Source: Salinarimonas rosea DSM 21201
Lineage (GTDB): Bacteria > Pseudomonadota > Alphaproteobacteria > Rhizobiales > Beijerinckiaceae
Length of the DNA stretch: 64,000 bases
Direction: 5' to 3'
Assembly: GCF_000429045.1 (NCBI RefSeq)
Contig: NZ_AUBC01000014.1
Span: 111,876 to 175,875, forward strand
Positions 53,459 through 62,922 of the stretch are shown in pieces. The position numbers were made by a program, and so were the translations under genes. Numbering within the stretch: position 1 is the stretch's first letter; the number at the start of each line of letters is the position of its first letter. Under the pieces are notes generated by a model. It did not search any database and was not told where the DNA came from. It saw only the letters and a list, made by a program, of their open reading frames with translations.

Positions 53459-54313
53459 TCACCGCTTCGTCATCGCCTGGGTCAGCGGCCCGGTCGCCTC
53501 TCCGACGAGCTTCGTCGTGGTGTCGGCGATGGCGCGCAGGTGGGCGCTCGTGGTCTCGTAGGCCTGACGGGCGCCGGAGGTCTGGAGCTTCACCGCTTCC
53601 GACAGCGATCCCGCGGTGAGCGTCGAGCGCATCAGCGACAGCGTCAGGTCGGTGTTGGCGCGCATCAGGTCGAGCACCTGCGCGTTCAGCGCCGCCATCC
53701 CGCGGGACGCGGCCGTGGCGCTCTCGAAGCAGGCCTGGGCCAGCGCCTCGTTGCTCTCGCGGGCCTGCGTGTAGGCGGTCCGCGCGCCGTCGGCGCCGGT
53801 CTCGAGCAGGCGCCCGTAGGGCTTCACCAGCTCCTCGGCGGCCGGGATGTGGGCGATGCCGACCGCGGAGAAAGCCTCTCCGCGCGGATCCGGGGTCTCG
53901 TCCTCGACCGGGGTCGGGGCCGGGGAGACCGACGCGGCGGCGGGAGAGCGCGGCGCGAGGGACGGAGCCGGGATCTCGGCCGGCACGCGCGCGGCCGCAG
54001 GGGCAGGGGCAGGGACAGGAGCGGGGGCGGGATCGGCGGGGGGCGCGATCTCCGCCGCCTCGGTCGCCACGGGCTCGGGGCGCGGCGCGGCCGCGGCCTT
54101 GAGCGCGGCGGACTTCAGCGCCGTGGTCTTCGGGGCGGCGGCCCGGCGGGCCGGCTTCGGCGCCGGCGCGGCGGGGGCGGGCGCGGCGGCGACGGGAGGC
54201 TTCTCGGGGACGCGCGCCTTCGCGGGCGCGCCGCGCGGGGTCGTGCGGCGCGCAGGCGCCTTCGTCGACGCCGCGACCGCGGTCTTCGGCTTGCTCGTGG
54301 TCTCGTCGCTCAT
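53459..54313 (-). CDS. Phasin-like protein with Ala/Pro/Lys-rich N-terminal region
   Basis: A 284-residue protein in two parts. The first 165 residues are Ala/Pro/Lys-rich and disordered-looking, resembling histone H1-like PhaF tails (KPARRAAAPKTTALKSAALK). The last 115 residues are a phasin-2-type helical domain (VKPYGRLLETGADGARTAYTQ, FESATAASRGMAALNAQVL, LMRSTLTAGSLSEAVKLQT). Such a granule-associated protein with a basic tail could link polyhydroxyalkanoate granules to nucleoid DNA, as PhaF does; this is inference. It follows the second phasin gene on the same strand. Confidence 0.78.
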   Translation of the reverse strand: MSDETTSKPKTAVAASTKAPARRTTPRGAPAKARVPEKPPVAAAPAPAAPAPKPARRAAAPKTTALKSAALKAAAAPRPEPVATEAAEIAPPADPAPAPVPAPAPAAARVPAEIPAPSLAPRSPAAASVSPAPTPVEDETPDPRGEAFSAVGIAHIPAAEELVKPYGRLLETGADGARTAYTQARESNEALAQACFESATAASRGMAALNAQVLDLMRANTDLTLSLMRSTLTAGSLSEAVKLQTSGARQAYETTSAHLRAIADTTTKLVGEATGPLTQAMTKR

Positions 54314-54405
54314 CGCTCGCTCCTCGTCTGCGCGCGCTCGTGCCCCGGCACGATCCCGGCGCGGTCGGCGCGCCGGAATCGTGCACCCGGGCTCGGAGCC
54401 GGTCC

Positions 54406-54846
54406 TCAGGCCTTCTTGGCGGGGCCGCCCGTCGGCGCGGCCTTGCCGGCCTGGGTGGTCGCGGCGGTCGCCGCGTCGCCGGCCTGCTTCATCGCCGCGC
54501 CGGCGTCGACGCCGAGCTGGCGCATCTGCTCCTGCATCAGCACGAACTGGGCCTGCATGAACTCCATCTGGAGCTTCATGGCCTCGGCCGGGTCCTTGGC
54601 GCGGATCATCTTCTGGGCGTGCTCGAAGCTCGCCTTGAGGTTGGCCTCGGCCATGCCGAACGTCTTCTCGCGCATGTCCTTGGGGTTCATGCCCATCCGC
54701 TCGGCGGGGGCATCGAAGCTCTCCATCGCGCGCGCGGCGGCGCTGACGAAGCCCTCCATGGCCATGCGGGCCTGCTCGACGCTGCGCTCGGCCATCTCGC
54801 GCATCTCGGCGGGGATCTCGAAGGTGGTGCTACGCTCGTTCGCCAT
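54406..54846 (-). CDS. Phasin family protein
   Basis: A 146-residue helical phasin that coats polyhydroxyalkanoate granules. It starts ERSTTFEIPAEMREMAERSVEQARMAMEGFV, the alphaproteobacterial phasin pattern, and continues with SFEHAQKMIRAKDPAEAMKLQMEFMQAQF before an Ala/Gly/Lys tail. Two PhaR-like boxes lie 50-90 bases upstream. The second phasin gene follows after about 90 bases. Confidence 0.9.
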   Translation of the reverse strand: MANERSTTFEIPAEMREMAERSVEQARMAMEGFVSAAARAMESFDAPAERMGMNPKDMREKTFGMAEANLKASFEHAQKMIRAKDPAEAMKLQMEFMQAQFVLMQEQMRQLGVDAGAAMKQAGDAATAATTQAGKAAPTGGPAKKA

Positions 54847-54898
54847 GGCGATCCTCCATCGTTCGGCTGCACCGGCGCCGCGACGGCGGCCCGGATCG

Positions 54899-54932
54899 TT
54901 GTGCGGCGCAACATAACTCTTGTGCGCCGCAA
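54899..54932 (-). promoter_or_regulatory. Two PhaR-like boxes upstream of the phasin gene
   Basis: Two near-identical 13-base dyads, TTGTGCGGCGCAA (54899-54911) and TTGTGCGCCGCAA (54920-54932), lie 21 bases apart, about two helical turns. TTG-TGC/GCAA dyads are recognised by PhaR, the repressor of phasin genes that binds PHA, so phasin expression would be released when polymer forms. phaR itself is not in the window. Confidence 0.6.
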
Positions 54933-55084
54933 AATCAACAGGTGGCCCGCGACGTTAAGGTTGATGCCGGCTTACCGCCGGGGGCGGGGATGCGTTGCGG
55001 GCCGACCTGCGTTAAACGATGGTTAAGTATGCGCCCGCGACCGCGTTCGCGAAAGGGTCGGGGCGGTGGACAGGGTGCCGAGCG

Positions 55085-58000
55085 ATGGGCGAGGGCGGAG
55101 AGGCGAGGGTGGACGAGGCGGCGCGCGAGGCGCTCGTGGCCTTCGTCGCGCGGGCGGGGGCCGCGAGCCCGTTCGCCGTGCGCCCGGTTCTCGTCTGGAG
55201 CGCCGACGCGGGACGCATCCTGCACGCGTCCGAGGAGGCGCGCGCGCTCGCCGAGGCGCTCGTCGTCGATGCGCAGGGGCGCGTGCGTCCCGATCTCGCC
55301 GCGCGTGATCGCCTCGCCGCGCTGGCCGGCGGCCTCGCGCCCGAGGGCGCGGAGCGGCTCGAGCGCCTGCGCTTCCGGTCCGGGCGCCTCGCCGCACCGA
55401 CCACGCTCGCCTGCCGTCGCCTGGTGCTGGAGACCGGCGAGACCGTGCTGCTGACGGCGTTCCTCGACAAGCTCCCGGTTCCGCCGCCCGTCGCGCGCGG
55501 GCCCGATGCCGTCGAGTCGCGGCCGGCGGAGGCCGCGCCTGCCGTCTCGGCGGAGGCGGAGCCGGGCGCCGATCCCGTGCGCGCCGCACCCGAAGACACG
55601 CTGCCCGACCTCGCCGCACCGGAGGACGCCGCGCGAGATCCGGAACCCGAGCCCGCGCCCGAGCCCGAGCCCGATCCGCTCGCCGAGGCGCGCGCGCGGC
55701 TCGCCGGGCGCGGCGTCGTGCGCTTCGTCTGGCGTGCGGACGCACAGGGGCGGGTGCGCGAGGTGTCGCCGGCGCTGGCCGACACGGTCGGCGTCGAGAG
55801 CGCCGCGATCGTCGGGCGCGACTTCGCCGAGATTCTCGACGACGTCGCCCGCGACCCGCGCGAGATCGTCGCCGCGCTCGTCGCCCGCGGCGAGACCTTC
55901 AGCGGCCGCACGGTGCTCTGGCGCGTCTCGGGGACGCCGGCCGCCGTCGAGATCGACCTCGCCGGCCTGCCGGCGAACGAGCGCGGCGGAGGCGGGCGCG
56001 AGATGCGCGGCTTCGGCCTGATCCGCACCGACGCGATCGTCCTCTTCCCGGCCCGTCCCGAGCCCGCACCGCAGGCGCAGGGCGTCGAGGAGCCGGCGAC
56101 GGATCTCGATGGCGCGGAGCCGGACGTCGCCGGCTGCGAGGTCGCCGAGGCGGCCCCGCCCACCGTCGATGCCGACGCGCCGGAGAGGTTCGAGGGCGAG
56201 GCGCAGGGGCCGGAGGCGCAGGGGCTGGAGTTCGAGGAGCCGGAGGCGCAGGAACCCGAGGAGTCCGCGAGCCCCGAGCCCGAGCAGGTCGCCGAGCCCG
56301 AGCAGGTCGCCGAGCCGAAGCACGTCGCCGAACCCGGACACCCGGCCGAACCCGAGCCGGCCGCGCGCCTCGCAGCCGCCGAGGCGCTCGCGCCGCAGGC
56401 GCACTTCGCCGTCGCCGCGGGCGAGCGCTACGAGCCCACGGCCGAGCTCGCCGCGCCAGTTGCGCTCGCCTCTCTCTCCGCGCCCGCGCAGGGGCGGCTC
56501 GGCGAGGTGCAGCCGGACGCCGTCGCACCGCTCGCCGCCGCCGAGCCGCGGGAGGACCTCGCTCCCAGCGCGCCGGCGAACGACGTCGATCCCCGCGCGC
56601 CCGGTGGCGTCGACGTCCCGCAGGAGGCGCAGAGGCCGCCGGCGCCGTCCGCCGCCGGCCTGCGCCTGTCCCCCAGCGAGCACTCCGCCTTCCGCGAGAT
56701 CGCCCGTGCGCTGGGCGCACGCTACGCCGGCGACGAGGAGCCCGAGAGCCGGCCGGCCGCCGCCGCCGCGGCCTCCGCCGTCGCGGCCTTCCCCCCGCGC
56801 CCGGCGCGGCCGGCCGGCGAACCGCTGGCCTCCGCGGCGCTGGAGCGCATCCCCCTCGGCGTCGTCGTGCATCGCGGGGAGGAGACGCTCTACGCCAACC
56901 GGCATCTGCTCGATCTCCTCGGCCATGCCGATCTCGACGCGTTCCGCGCCGCCGGCGGCGTCGCCGGCCTGGTGAAGGGCCGGCCCGGTGCGCTGGCGCG
57001 CGTCGAGGCGCTCGACCCCGCGCCGGTGGCGCTCGCCGGGAGGGACGGCGCCAGCTTCGCCGCCGAGGTGCGGCTCGGCACGCTCGAGCTCGAGGACGGT
57101 CCGGCGAGCCTCCTCGTGGTGCGCCGCCTGCCCGACGGCGACCCGGCCCATCGCGTGCGCGCGCTGGAGATCGAGGCGGCGCGCCGCGAGGCCGAGCTCG
57201 CCGAGCGCGACGCCATCCTCGACACGGCGACGGACGGCGTCGTCGTCGTCGACGGCGAGGGGCGCATCCACGCGCTCAACCGCGCGGCCCAGGCGCTGTT
57301 CGGGTACGAGGCGAACGAGATCGCCGGCGAGCCCTTCACGACGCTGTTCGAGACCGAGAGCCACGCCGCCGCGCTCGACTACCTCGCGAGCCTGGGGCGC
57401 GCCGGCGTCGCGAGCCTCCTCGACGGCGGGCGCGAGGTGCTCGGGCGCGTGCGCCAGGGCGGCGCCATCCCGCTCTTCATGACGCTGGGGCGCGTGAGCG
57501 ACGGCGGCACGGGGGAGGACGAACGGGGGGAGCCGGCGCGCTTCTGCGCGGTGCTGCGCGACATGACCGCCTTCAAGCAGGCGGAAACCGAGCTGCTGGA
57601 GGCCAAGCGCGCCGCCGAGGCGGCGAGCGCGCAGAAGTCCGACTTCCTCGCCCGCATCTCGCACGAGGTGCGCACGCCCTTGAACGCGATCATCGGTTTT
57701 GCCGAGGTGATGCGCGAGGAGCGCTTCGGCGCCATCGGCAACGAGCGCTACAAGGACTATCTCGCCGACATCCACGCCTCGGGCCAGCACGTGCTGAGCC
57801 TGATCAACGACCTGCTCGACCTCGCCAAGATCGAGGCGGGGCGCATGGACCTCTCGTTCCGCGCGGTGGGCCTCAACGAGCTCGTCGGCGCCTGCGTCGC
57901 TCTGATGCAGCCCGAGGCCGCGCGCGAGCGCATCGTCATGCGCACGAGCCTCCTCGCCAAGCTCCCCCATGTCGTCGTCGACGAGCGCTCGCTGCGCCAG

Positions 58001-58327
58001 ATCGTGCTCAACCTCCTCTCCAACGCCGTTCGCTTCACGGATCCCGGAGGCCAGGTCATCGTCTCGACGGCGCTGACCGACCGCGGCGAGGTCGCCTTCC
58101 GCGTGCGCGACACCGGCATCGGCATGTCCGAGGCCGAGGTCGAGGCGGCGCTCGAGCCCTTCCGCCAGCTGGCCACCTCCCGCCGCTCCGGCGGCACCGG
58201 GCTCGGGCTTCCCGTCACCAAGGCGCTGGTCGAGGCCAACCGCGGCGCGATGACGATCTCCTCGCGCAAGGGCGAGGGGACGCTGGTGGAGGTGACGTTC
58301 CCGGTGACGGTGGGGGCGGGAGGGTAG
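55085..58327 (+). CDS. PAS-domain sensor histidine kinase, PdhS/PleC-like
   Basis: A 1080-residue cytosolic hybrid of PAS and kinase domains. An N-terminal PAS-like region (about 15-120), a second PAS-like unit near 220-320, a Pro/Glu/Ala-rich linker of about 250 residues (with repeated EQVAEPE motifs), then two PAS domains (ALERIPLGVVVHRGEETLYAN, and TDGVVVVDGEGRIHALNRAA) precede HisKA with His860 in ISHEVRTPLNAIIGFAEVM and a complete HATPase (LNLLSNAVRF, RDTGIGMSEAE, GGTGLGLPVTKALVEAN). The kinase core closely matches the PdhS/PleC/DivJ group acting on DivK, which sets cell polarity and the CtrA pathway. No membrane segment is present, as in PdhS. ATG 55085 was preferred over an upstream start. 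Confidence 0.85.
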   Translation: MGEGGEARVDEAAREALVAFVARAGAASPFAVRPVLVWSADAGRILHASEEARALAEALVVDAQGRVRPDLAARDRLAALAGGLAPEGAERLERLRFRSGRLAAPTTLACRRLVLETGETVLLTAFLDKLPVPPPVARGPDAVESRPAEAAPAVSAEAEPGADPVRAAPEDTLPDLAAPEDAARDPEPEPAPEPEPDPLAEARARLAGRGVVRFVWRADAQGRVREVSPALADTVGVESAAIVGRDFAEILDDVARDPREIVAALVARGETFSGRTVLWRVSGTPAAVEIDLAGLPANERGGGGREMRGFGLIRTDAIVLFPARPEPAPQAQGVEEPATDLDGAEPDVAGCEVAEAAPPTVDADAPERFEGEAQGPEAQGLEFEEPEAQEPEESASPEPEQVAEPEQVAEPKHVAEPGHPAEPEPAARLAAAEALAPQAHFAVAAGERYEPTAELAAPVALASLSAPAQGRLGEVQPDAVAPLAAAEPREDLAPSAPANDVDPRAPGGVDVPQEAQRPPAPSAAGLRLSPSEHSAFREIARALGARYAGDEEPESRPAAAAAASAVAAFPPRPARPAGEPLASAALERIPLGVVVHRGEETLYANRHLLDLLGHADLDAFRAAGGVAGLVKGRPGALARVEALDPAPVALAGRDGASFAAEVRLGTLELEDGPASLLVVRRLPDGDPAHRVRALEIEAARREAELAERDAILDTATDGVVVVDGEGRIHALNRAAQALFGYEANEIAGEPFTTLFETESHAAALDYLASLGRAGVASLLDGGREVLGRVRQGGAIPLFMTLGRVSDGGTGEDERGEPARFCAVLRDMTAFKQAETELLEAKRAAEAASAQKSDFLARISHEVRTPLNAIIGFAEVMREERFGAIGNERYKDYLADIHASGQHVLSLINDLLDLAKIEAGRMDLSFRAVGLNELVGACVALMQPEAARERIVMRTSLLAKLPHVVVDERSLRQIVLNLLSNAVRFTDPGGQVIVSTALTDRGEVAFRVRDTGIGMSEAEVEAALEPFRQLATSRRSGGTGLGLPVTKALVEANRGAMTISSRKGEGTLVEVTFPVTVGAGG

Positions 58328-58337
58328 AGGGAGAACG

Positions 58338-59621
58338 CTAAAGCGCTCCTTCGCGAGTCACAGTCTCTGTTTCGGGCCAGCGACGCATTCCCCAGGTGTA
58401 GATCGCCCCGTATGTCCCGACGGCGAGCAGAGCGAGCCCGCAGAGCCCGACCACCAGTGGTGGAGCCAGGATGCTCAGCAGAACCGGCGCGCTGATCATC
58501 GCCACGCGCATGCCGAGATACTCCACGATGATCTTCACGCGACAGAGCTTCGCGACGTCCCCCCACTGGTACCGCGACTGGATGAGCTTCAGGAACGCGA
58601 GGTCCGCGGGTGGCGTGCCCGACGCAGCGAGCGCGGCGCACAGGAAAAGCCAGGCGGCCCCGAAGTCGAGGGACAGCAGAAGATAGCCGAAGCCGGCGAC
58701 GAGCCGGCCCGCGGTGATGTACTTGGCCGGGTCTCGCAGCGGCATGCCGGACGTGAGGATATTGGCGGCGACGTTTCCCAGCCCATAGAACAGGACGGCG
58801 GTGCCGAACCCGCCCAGCCCACTCGCCTCGGAGCCGCCGGAGCTCGCCTCGAAGATCAAGGCGGTGGTGAAGATGAACCCGAGGTACCAGGCCCCGGCGT
58901 TCACGGCCTGCGACAGGAAGGTGAAGGCGAGGAGGGGAGATCGGGCCGCCACGACGAAGCCCCTGGTCGAGTCGCTCAGGAAGCTCGCGCGTCTCGCATC
59001 GCCGGTCTGCCCTCCGACTTGCCCCATCGAGGCGACCAGAACGGATGCGAGGACGAAACACGCTGCGGCGAATGCGAAAACGGTGACGCTGCCGCCCGCG
59101 AGCGCCACTGCGGAGGCTGCGATCGGGCCGGCGATGCGCGCCATCCGGAAGGTGCTGTCGACGAGGGCGTTCGCCCCGGCGCGCGCCTGTTCCCCGATGT
59201 CGAGCCGCGCGATGCCTCCGAAGGCCGCCGCGTCGATATGGGGGCGCGTCATCACGACGAGCGCGGCACCCGCCATGATCGTCCAGAGCGGCGCGTCCAC
59301 GAAGACGAGGTAGACGGACGCCGCGCCCGCAACGGCGCGCGCGGCGTCCAGCAGGGCCAGCGTCCGGAAAGGCGGCGCCCGATCGAGAAGCGCGCCGCCG
59401 GCAATTCCGGAGAGAGCGGTGAGGAGGATCACGGCCGCGAGGTAGAACCCGCCGTCTATTCCCGCGCGTTCGACCACCGACCAGATCAGGGCGATGTTGA
59501 ATGCCTCCGCTCCGAGAGCGCCGAGGCTGGTTCCTGCCCAGAGACGGCGCACGTTTCGATCGCGCAGCGGCTCCGTCGGAAACGACCAGGCGAGACGCCG
59601 CACCCATGCGAACCCGGCCAT
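58338..59621 (-). CDS. MFS transporter
   Basis: A 427-residue major facilitator with about twelve membrane segments. The N-terminus has RDRNVRRLWAGTSLGALGAEAFNIALIW, and MARIAGPIAASAVALAGGS and later helices follow (GLGGFGTAVLFYGLGNVAANIL, LVVGLCGLALLAVGTYGAIY). It resembles the MFS_3/enterobactin-exporter-like group, but the substrate is unknown. Its codon and base composition look slightly less GC-rich than neighbours, hinting at later acquisition. It converges on the kinase gene ten bases away. Confidence 0.82.
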   Translation of the reverse strand: MAGFAWVRRLAWSFPTEPLRDRNVRRLWAGTSLGALGAEAFNIALIWSVVERAGIDGGFYLAAVILLTALSGIAGGALLDRAPPFRTLALLDAARAVAGAASVYLVFVDAPLWTIMAGAALVVMTRPHIDAAAFGGIARLDIGEQARAGANALVDSTFRMARIAGPIAASAVALAGGSVTVFAFAAACFVLASVLVASMGQVGGQTGDARRASFLSDSTRGFVVAARSPLLAFTFLSQAVNAGAWYLGFIFTTALIFEASSGGSEASGLGGFGTAVLFYGLGNVAANILTSGMPLRDPAKYITAGRLVAGFGYLLLSLDFGAAWLFLCAALAASGTPPADLAFLKLIQSRYQWGDVAKLCRVKIIVEYLGMRVAMISAPVLLSILAPPLVVGLCGLALLAVGTYGAIYTWGMRRWPETETVTREGAL

Positions 59622-59914
59622 CCGACGTCTCCCGGTAGGCTTCCGAGCCTCGGCCTCGAACGATCGGAGGACGAGCGGGACGGCGTCGTCCGACGGGTCG
59701 ACACGGTCGTGCGGAAAGCGTAGTCAAACCCGCTCGGGTAATCAAGATGTGTTCCGAGCACGCAACAGTAGGGTCTATTGTTTCGCCTCGGCTCGACACC
59801 CACGCCTTCGGCAGGGCTCGGTTGCCAGGGGCAGCCGACACCGATGCGTTCGCCGTCCTCGGGATTGCACCGTCTCTCACGCTGGCAGGACAGACGGTGG
59901 GCGCCACAGCCCCC
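59622..59914. other. Intergenic region with a weak MFS promoter candidate
   Basis: Nearly 300 bases separate the MFS gene start from the end of the TPP-enzyme gene, both on the minus strand. The stretch around 59720-59790 is unusually AT-rich. On the minus strand TTGATT (59740-59745) and TACGCT (59717-59722) are 17 bases apart and could drive the MFS gene with a leader of about 90 bases. No gene, repeat or terminator hairpin is evident. Confidence 0.35.
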
Positions 59915-61534
59915 TCAGAACGCCCCCCGATACCCCTCCTCCCCCACCTGCACCGCGATTACCCCGAACGTCTCACCCGCCAGGGCCTCCCCCAGCGCCG
60001 CCCGCAGCGCGCCCTCCGAGCCCACGTTCCACCCCCGCCCGCCGAACGCCCGCGCCACCGCGGCATAGTCGGTGGCTCCGAGCCCGACGCCGGCCCGCGC
60101 GAGCCCGGCCTGGGCCTGCTTCAGCGCGATCAGCGCCAGCGAGCGGTCCTGCAGGACGAGCACCGTCACCGGCAGCCCCTCGTCGCGCAGGGTGCCGAGC
60201 TCGCCCATCGCCATTTCGAGCCCGCCGTCGCCGATGACGGCGACCGCCGGGGCCTGCGGGCGGGCGAGGCGGGCGGCCATGGCGAGCGGGATCGCCGGGC
60301 CCATCGTGCACCAGCCGGCGGACTGGATCAGCGCGAAGGGGCGCGGCGCATTCCACATCTGCGAGAGCAGGATGCGGTGCGCGCCGGAATCGACGCCGAC
60401 CGTCGCGTCCGCGGGCAGCGCCGCGGCCAGCGTCCGGAACACCGCGTGCGGGCCGAAGCCGTCCTGCGGCCCGGCGAAGGCGCCGGCGAGCGCCGCCCGC
60501 GCCGACGCGATCGCCTCCGCCCGGCCCCCGCGGCGCGGCGCGAGACCGTCCGCCAAAGCGTCCAGGACCGGCGCCACCGGACCCGGGAGGTGCGCGTCCA
60601 CCCGGTGCATGCCGTGATCCACCGGCGCCTCGCCGATCTCGACGACGTGCGCGTCCTCCGCGAACGGGTCGAGCCAGCCCGGGCGCATCTCGATCGGGTC
60701 GTAGCCCACGCACAGGACGAGATCCGCCGCGCGCGCCAGCGGCAGCAGCACCGCGTCGGCCCTGGGCGAGAGACCGGCGGCGCCCAGCGCGAGCGGGTGC
60801 GCCTCGTCGATCAGGCCCTTGGCCTTGTAGGTCGTCACGACCGGCGCGCCCGCGGCCTCGGCGAAGGCGACGAGCGCGCCGGCCGCCCCGGCGCGCGCCG
60901 CCTCGAAGCCGGCCACGATCAGCGGCCGCTCGGCCGTCGCGACGCGCTCGCGCAGGGCGGCCAGCGCCGGGTCGTCGCGCGCGGGGGCGGGGAGGGCGCG
61001 CGTCGGCGCCGGCGCGATCGCCGCCTCCGGCGCCGGGTCCGCGCGCGCGGCGATGCCCGGCGCGAGGTCGAGATGGACAGGGCCCATCGGCGCCGTGGTC
61101 GCGAGGGCGATCGCCCGGCGCACGGTCGCCTGCGCGCTCCCCGGCTCGATCTCGAAGCTCCCCTTCACGAGCGGGCGCAGCAGCGCCGCCTGGTCGAGGA
61201 TCTGATGCGTGTAGCGCCCGCGGATCTCGCGGTCGACGACGCCGGTGAGGACGACGAGCGGCGCGCGCTCCTGCGCGGCGTCGGCGATGCCGTTCACGGC
61301 GTTGGCGAGGCCCGGCCCGAGCGTGGTCACGAGCACGCCGGGCGTCCCCGTCAGCACGCCCACGCCCGCCGCCGCGATGGCGCCCGCGCTCTCGCCGCGC
61401 ACGAGCAGGAAGCGCACGCCCGCCGCGCCGAGCGCGTCGACGAGGGTGACCACCTCGCCCCCGGGCATGCCGAAGGCGTGGCGCACGCCGTGCGCGTGCA
61501 GCGTGAGCGCCACGGTGTCGGCGACGCGTCTCAT
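59915..61534 (-). CDS. Thiamine pyrophosphate-binding enzyme, acetolactate synthase-like
   Basis: A 539-residue ThDP-dependent enzyme of the acetolactate synthase/pyruvate decarboxylase superfamily. The catalytic Glu lies in LLVRGESAGAIAAAG near residue 48, and the ThDP/metal site in VIGDGGLEMAMGELGTLRDEG with the following ALKQAQAG. Central domain and C-terminus have the family order. Substrate is unassigned; unlike true acetolactate synthases no small regulatory subunit gene is adjacent. Instead a TTC38-like gene precedes it by 23 bases on the same strand. ATG 61534 follows AGGAG at six bases. Confidence 0.85.
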   Translation of the reverse strand: MRRVADTVALTLHAHGVRHAFGMPGGEVVTLVDALGAAGVRFLLVRGESAGAIAAAGVGVLTGTPGVLVTTLGPGLANAVNGIADAAQERAPLVVLTGVVDREIRGRYTHQILDQAALLRPLVKGSFEIEPGSAQATVRRAIALATTAPMGPVHLDLAPGIAARADPAPEAAIAPAPTRALPAPARDDPALAALRERVATAERPLIVAGFEAARAGAAGALVAFAEAAGAPVVTTYKAKGLIDEAHPLALGAAGLSPRADAVLLPLARAADLVLCVGYDPIEMRPGWLDPFAEDAHVVEIGEAPVDHGMHRVDAHLPGPVAPVLDALADGLAPRRGGRAEAIASARAALAGAFAGPQDGFGPHAVFRTLAAALPADATVGVDSGAHRILLSQMWNAPRPFALIQSAGWCTMGPAIPLAMAARLARPQAPAVAVIGDGGLEMAMGELGTLRDEGLPVTVLVLQDRSLALIALKQAQAGLARAGVGLGATDYAAVARAFGGRGWNVGSEGALRAALGEALAGETFGVIAVQVGEEGYRGAF

Positions 61535-61557
61535 GGGGATCTCCTGGTTCGTCGATG

Positions 61558-62922
61558 TCACGTCGTGAGCGCCGGCTCGGCCCGCGGATGCGGCGCACCG
61601 GTCCCCGCCGCCCCGGTCCGGACGGCCGAGACCTGCGCCGCGAAGCGGTCGGGACGCCGCAGACGATGGCGGGTGGCGAGCACCGCGTCGAGGCCGTCGT
61701 GGCCCGGCGTCCGGGCGGCGCGCAGGGCGAGCGTGCGCAGGAAGACGTCGCGCTGGGCGTGGCTCCCGCCGATCGCGGGCAGCCGCCGGGCGATCCGCGC
61801 GAGCCGCGCCGGCGGCAGCGGGGCGTCGGACGCGAGCGCGCGGGCGAGGTCGAGCCCGACATGGCGCAGCACCTCCGCCTGCTCGCCGGCGCCTTCGGCC
61901 CGCACCTCGAGCGCGGCGAGGCAGGCCCGCGCGCCGGCCCCGTCGCCGGCGCCGAGGAGCGCGAGCAGCGTGTGGAGCGCGGCGAAGACGAGGGTCGCGT
62001 CGCACCGGCGCGCCTGCGCGACGCGACGCAGCTCCTCCCAGCGATCGCCGACGGGCACGCCCTCCTGCGCGAGGCGCCACAGCAGCGAGGCGGCGTTGGC
62101 GACGTCGCGGAAGTCGTCGCTGGGGCAGGGGCGCACCTCGCTGTCGTAGAGGGCGAGCACCGCATCGTGCGCGCCGCGCTCGAGATGGAACAGCGCGAGG
62201 TGCCAGGCGACGTGGAAGGCGAAGTTGTTGCAGCCGCTCCAGGCCGGCCGTGCGGCCTCGATCCAGGCGACGCCCTCGCCGACGCGCCCGTCAGTCTCCA
62301 TCACGTGCGCGACGGCGTGCAATCCCCACGCGTCCGCCGGCTCGGCCGCGACGGCGCGCCGGCCGGCGGACTCCGCCTCGTGGAGCCGTCCCGCTTCCTC
62401 CAGCGCGAAGGCGCGGCAGCCGAGCGCGAAGCCGAAGCCCGGCGCCGCCTCGTCCCAGCGCGCGAGCGCCGCCGACGCGCCCGCGAGCATCCCGGGCAGG
62501 TCGCCCGCCATGAAGCGCAGGGACTGCGCGAGCTTGAGTGGCAGCAGCAGGCCGTCACGCGCGGCGCCGCACGCCTCGAGCCGCGCGGCGGCGGCGCGGA
62601 AGCGGCCGTCGAGCGCCATGGCGAGCGCCTCGACGAGCGCGACCTCCTCGGGCGTGCCGCCGCGGGCGCGTTCCAGAGCCGCCCGCGCCTGGGCGAGCGC
62701 CCGGCGGGCGGGTGCGTCGAGCTCGGCGCGGGCGAGGACGAGGCATGCGAAGCCCTCGAGCGCCCGGCCCGCGACGAGATCCGCATCCGCCGCGAGCGCC
62801 GCGGCCAGCGCCGGCGCTGCGCCGGGCCGATGTGCGGCCACGGCGAAGGTGGCATCGGCGAAGGCCGCCACCGCGGCGGGATCGTCGCAGGCGTGGCGCA
62901 GGCCGTATCGATCGGTGAGCAT
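61558..62922 (-). CDS. TTC38-like tetratricopeptide repeat protein
   Basis: A 454-residue helical protein similar to tetratricopeptide repeat protein 38. The diagnostic segment is WGLHAVAHVMETDGRVGEGVAWIE followed by CNNFAFHVAWHLALFHLERG, with HVAWHLAL especially characteristic. Several TPR-like helices run through the N-terminal half (FALGCRAFALEEAGRLHEAE). Function is unknown in bacteria; conserved His and Glu/Asp residues could bind metal. It lies immediately upstream of the TPP-enzyme gene in the same transcription unit, a pairing that suggests joint action. Confidence 0.83.
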   Translation of the reverse strand: MLTDRYGLRHACDDPAAVAAFADATFAVAAHRPGAAPALAAALAADADLVAGRALEGFACLVLARAELDAPARRALAQARAALERARGGTPEEVALVEALAMALDGRFRAAAARLEACGAARDGLLLPLKLAQSLRFMAGDLPGMLAGASAALARWDEAAPGFGFALGCRAFALEEAGRLHEAESAGRRAVAAEPADAWGLHAVAHVMETDGRVGEGVAWIEAARPAWSGCNNFAFHVAWHLALFHLERGAHDAVLALYDSEVRPCPSDDFRDVANAASLLWRLAQEGVPVGDRWEELRRVAQARRCDATLVFAALHTLLALLGAGDGAGARACLAALEVRAEGAGEQAEVLRHVGLDLARALASDAPLPPARLARIARRLPAIGGSHAQRDVFLRTLALRAARTPGHDGLDAVLATRHRLRRPDRFAAQVSAVRTGAAGTGAPHPRAEPALTT

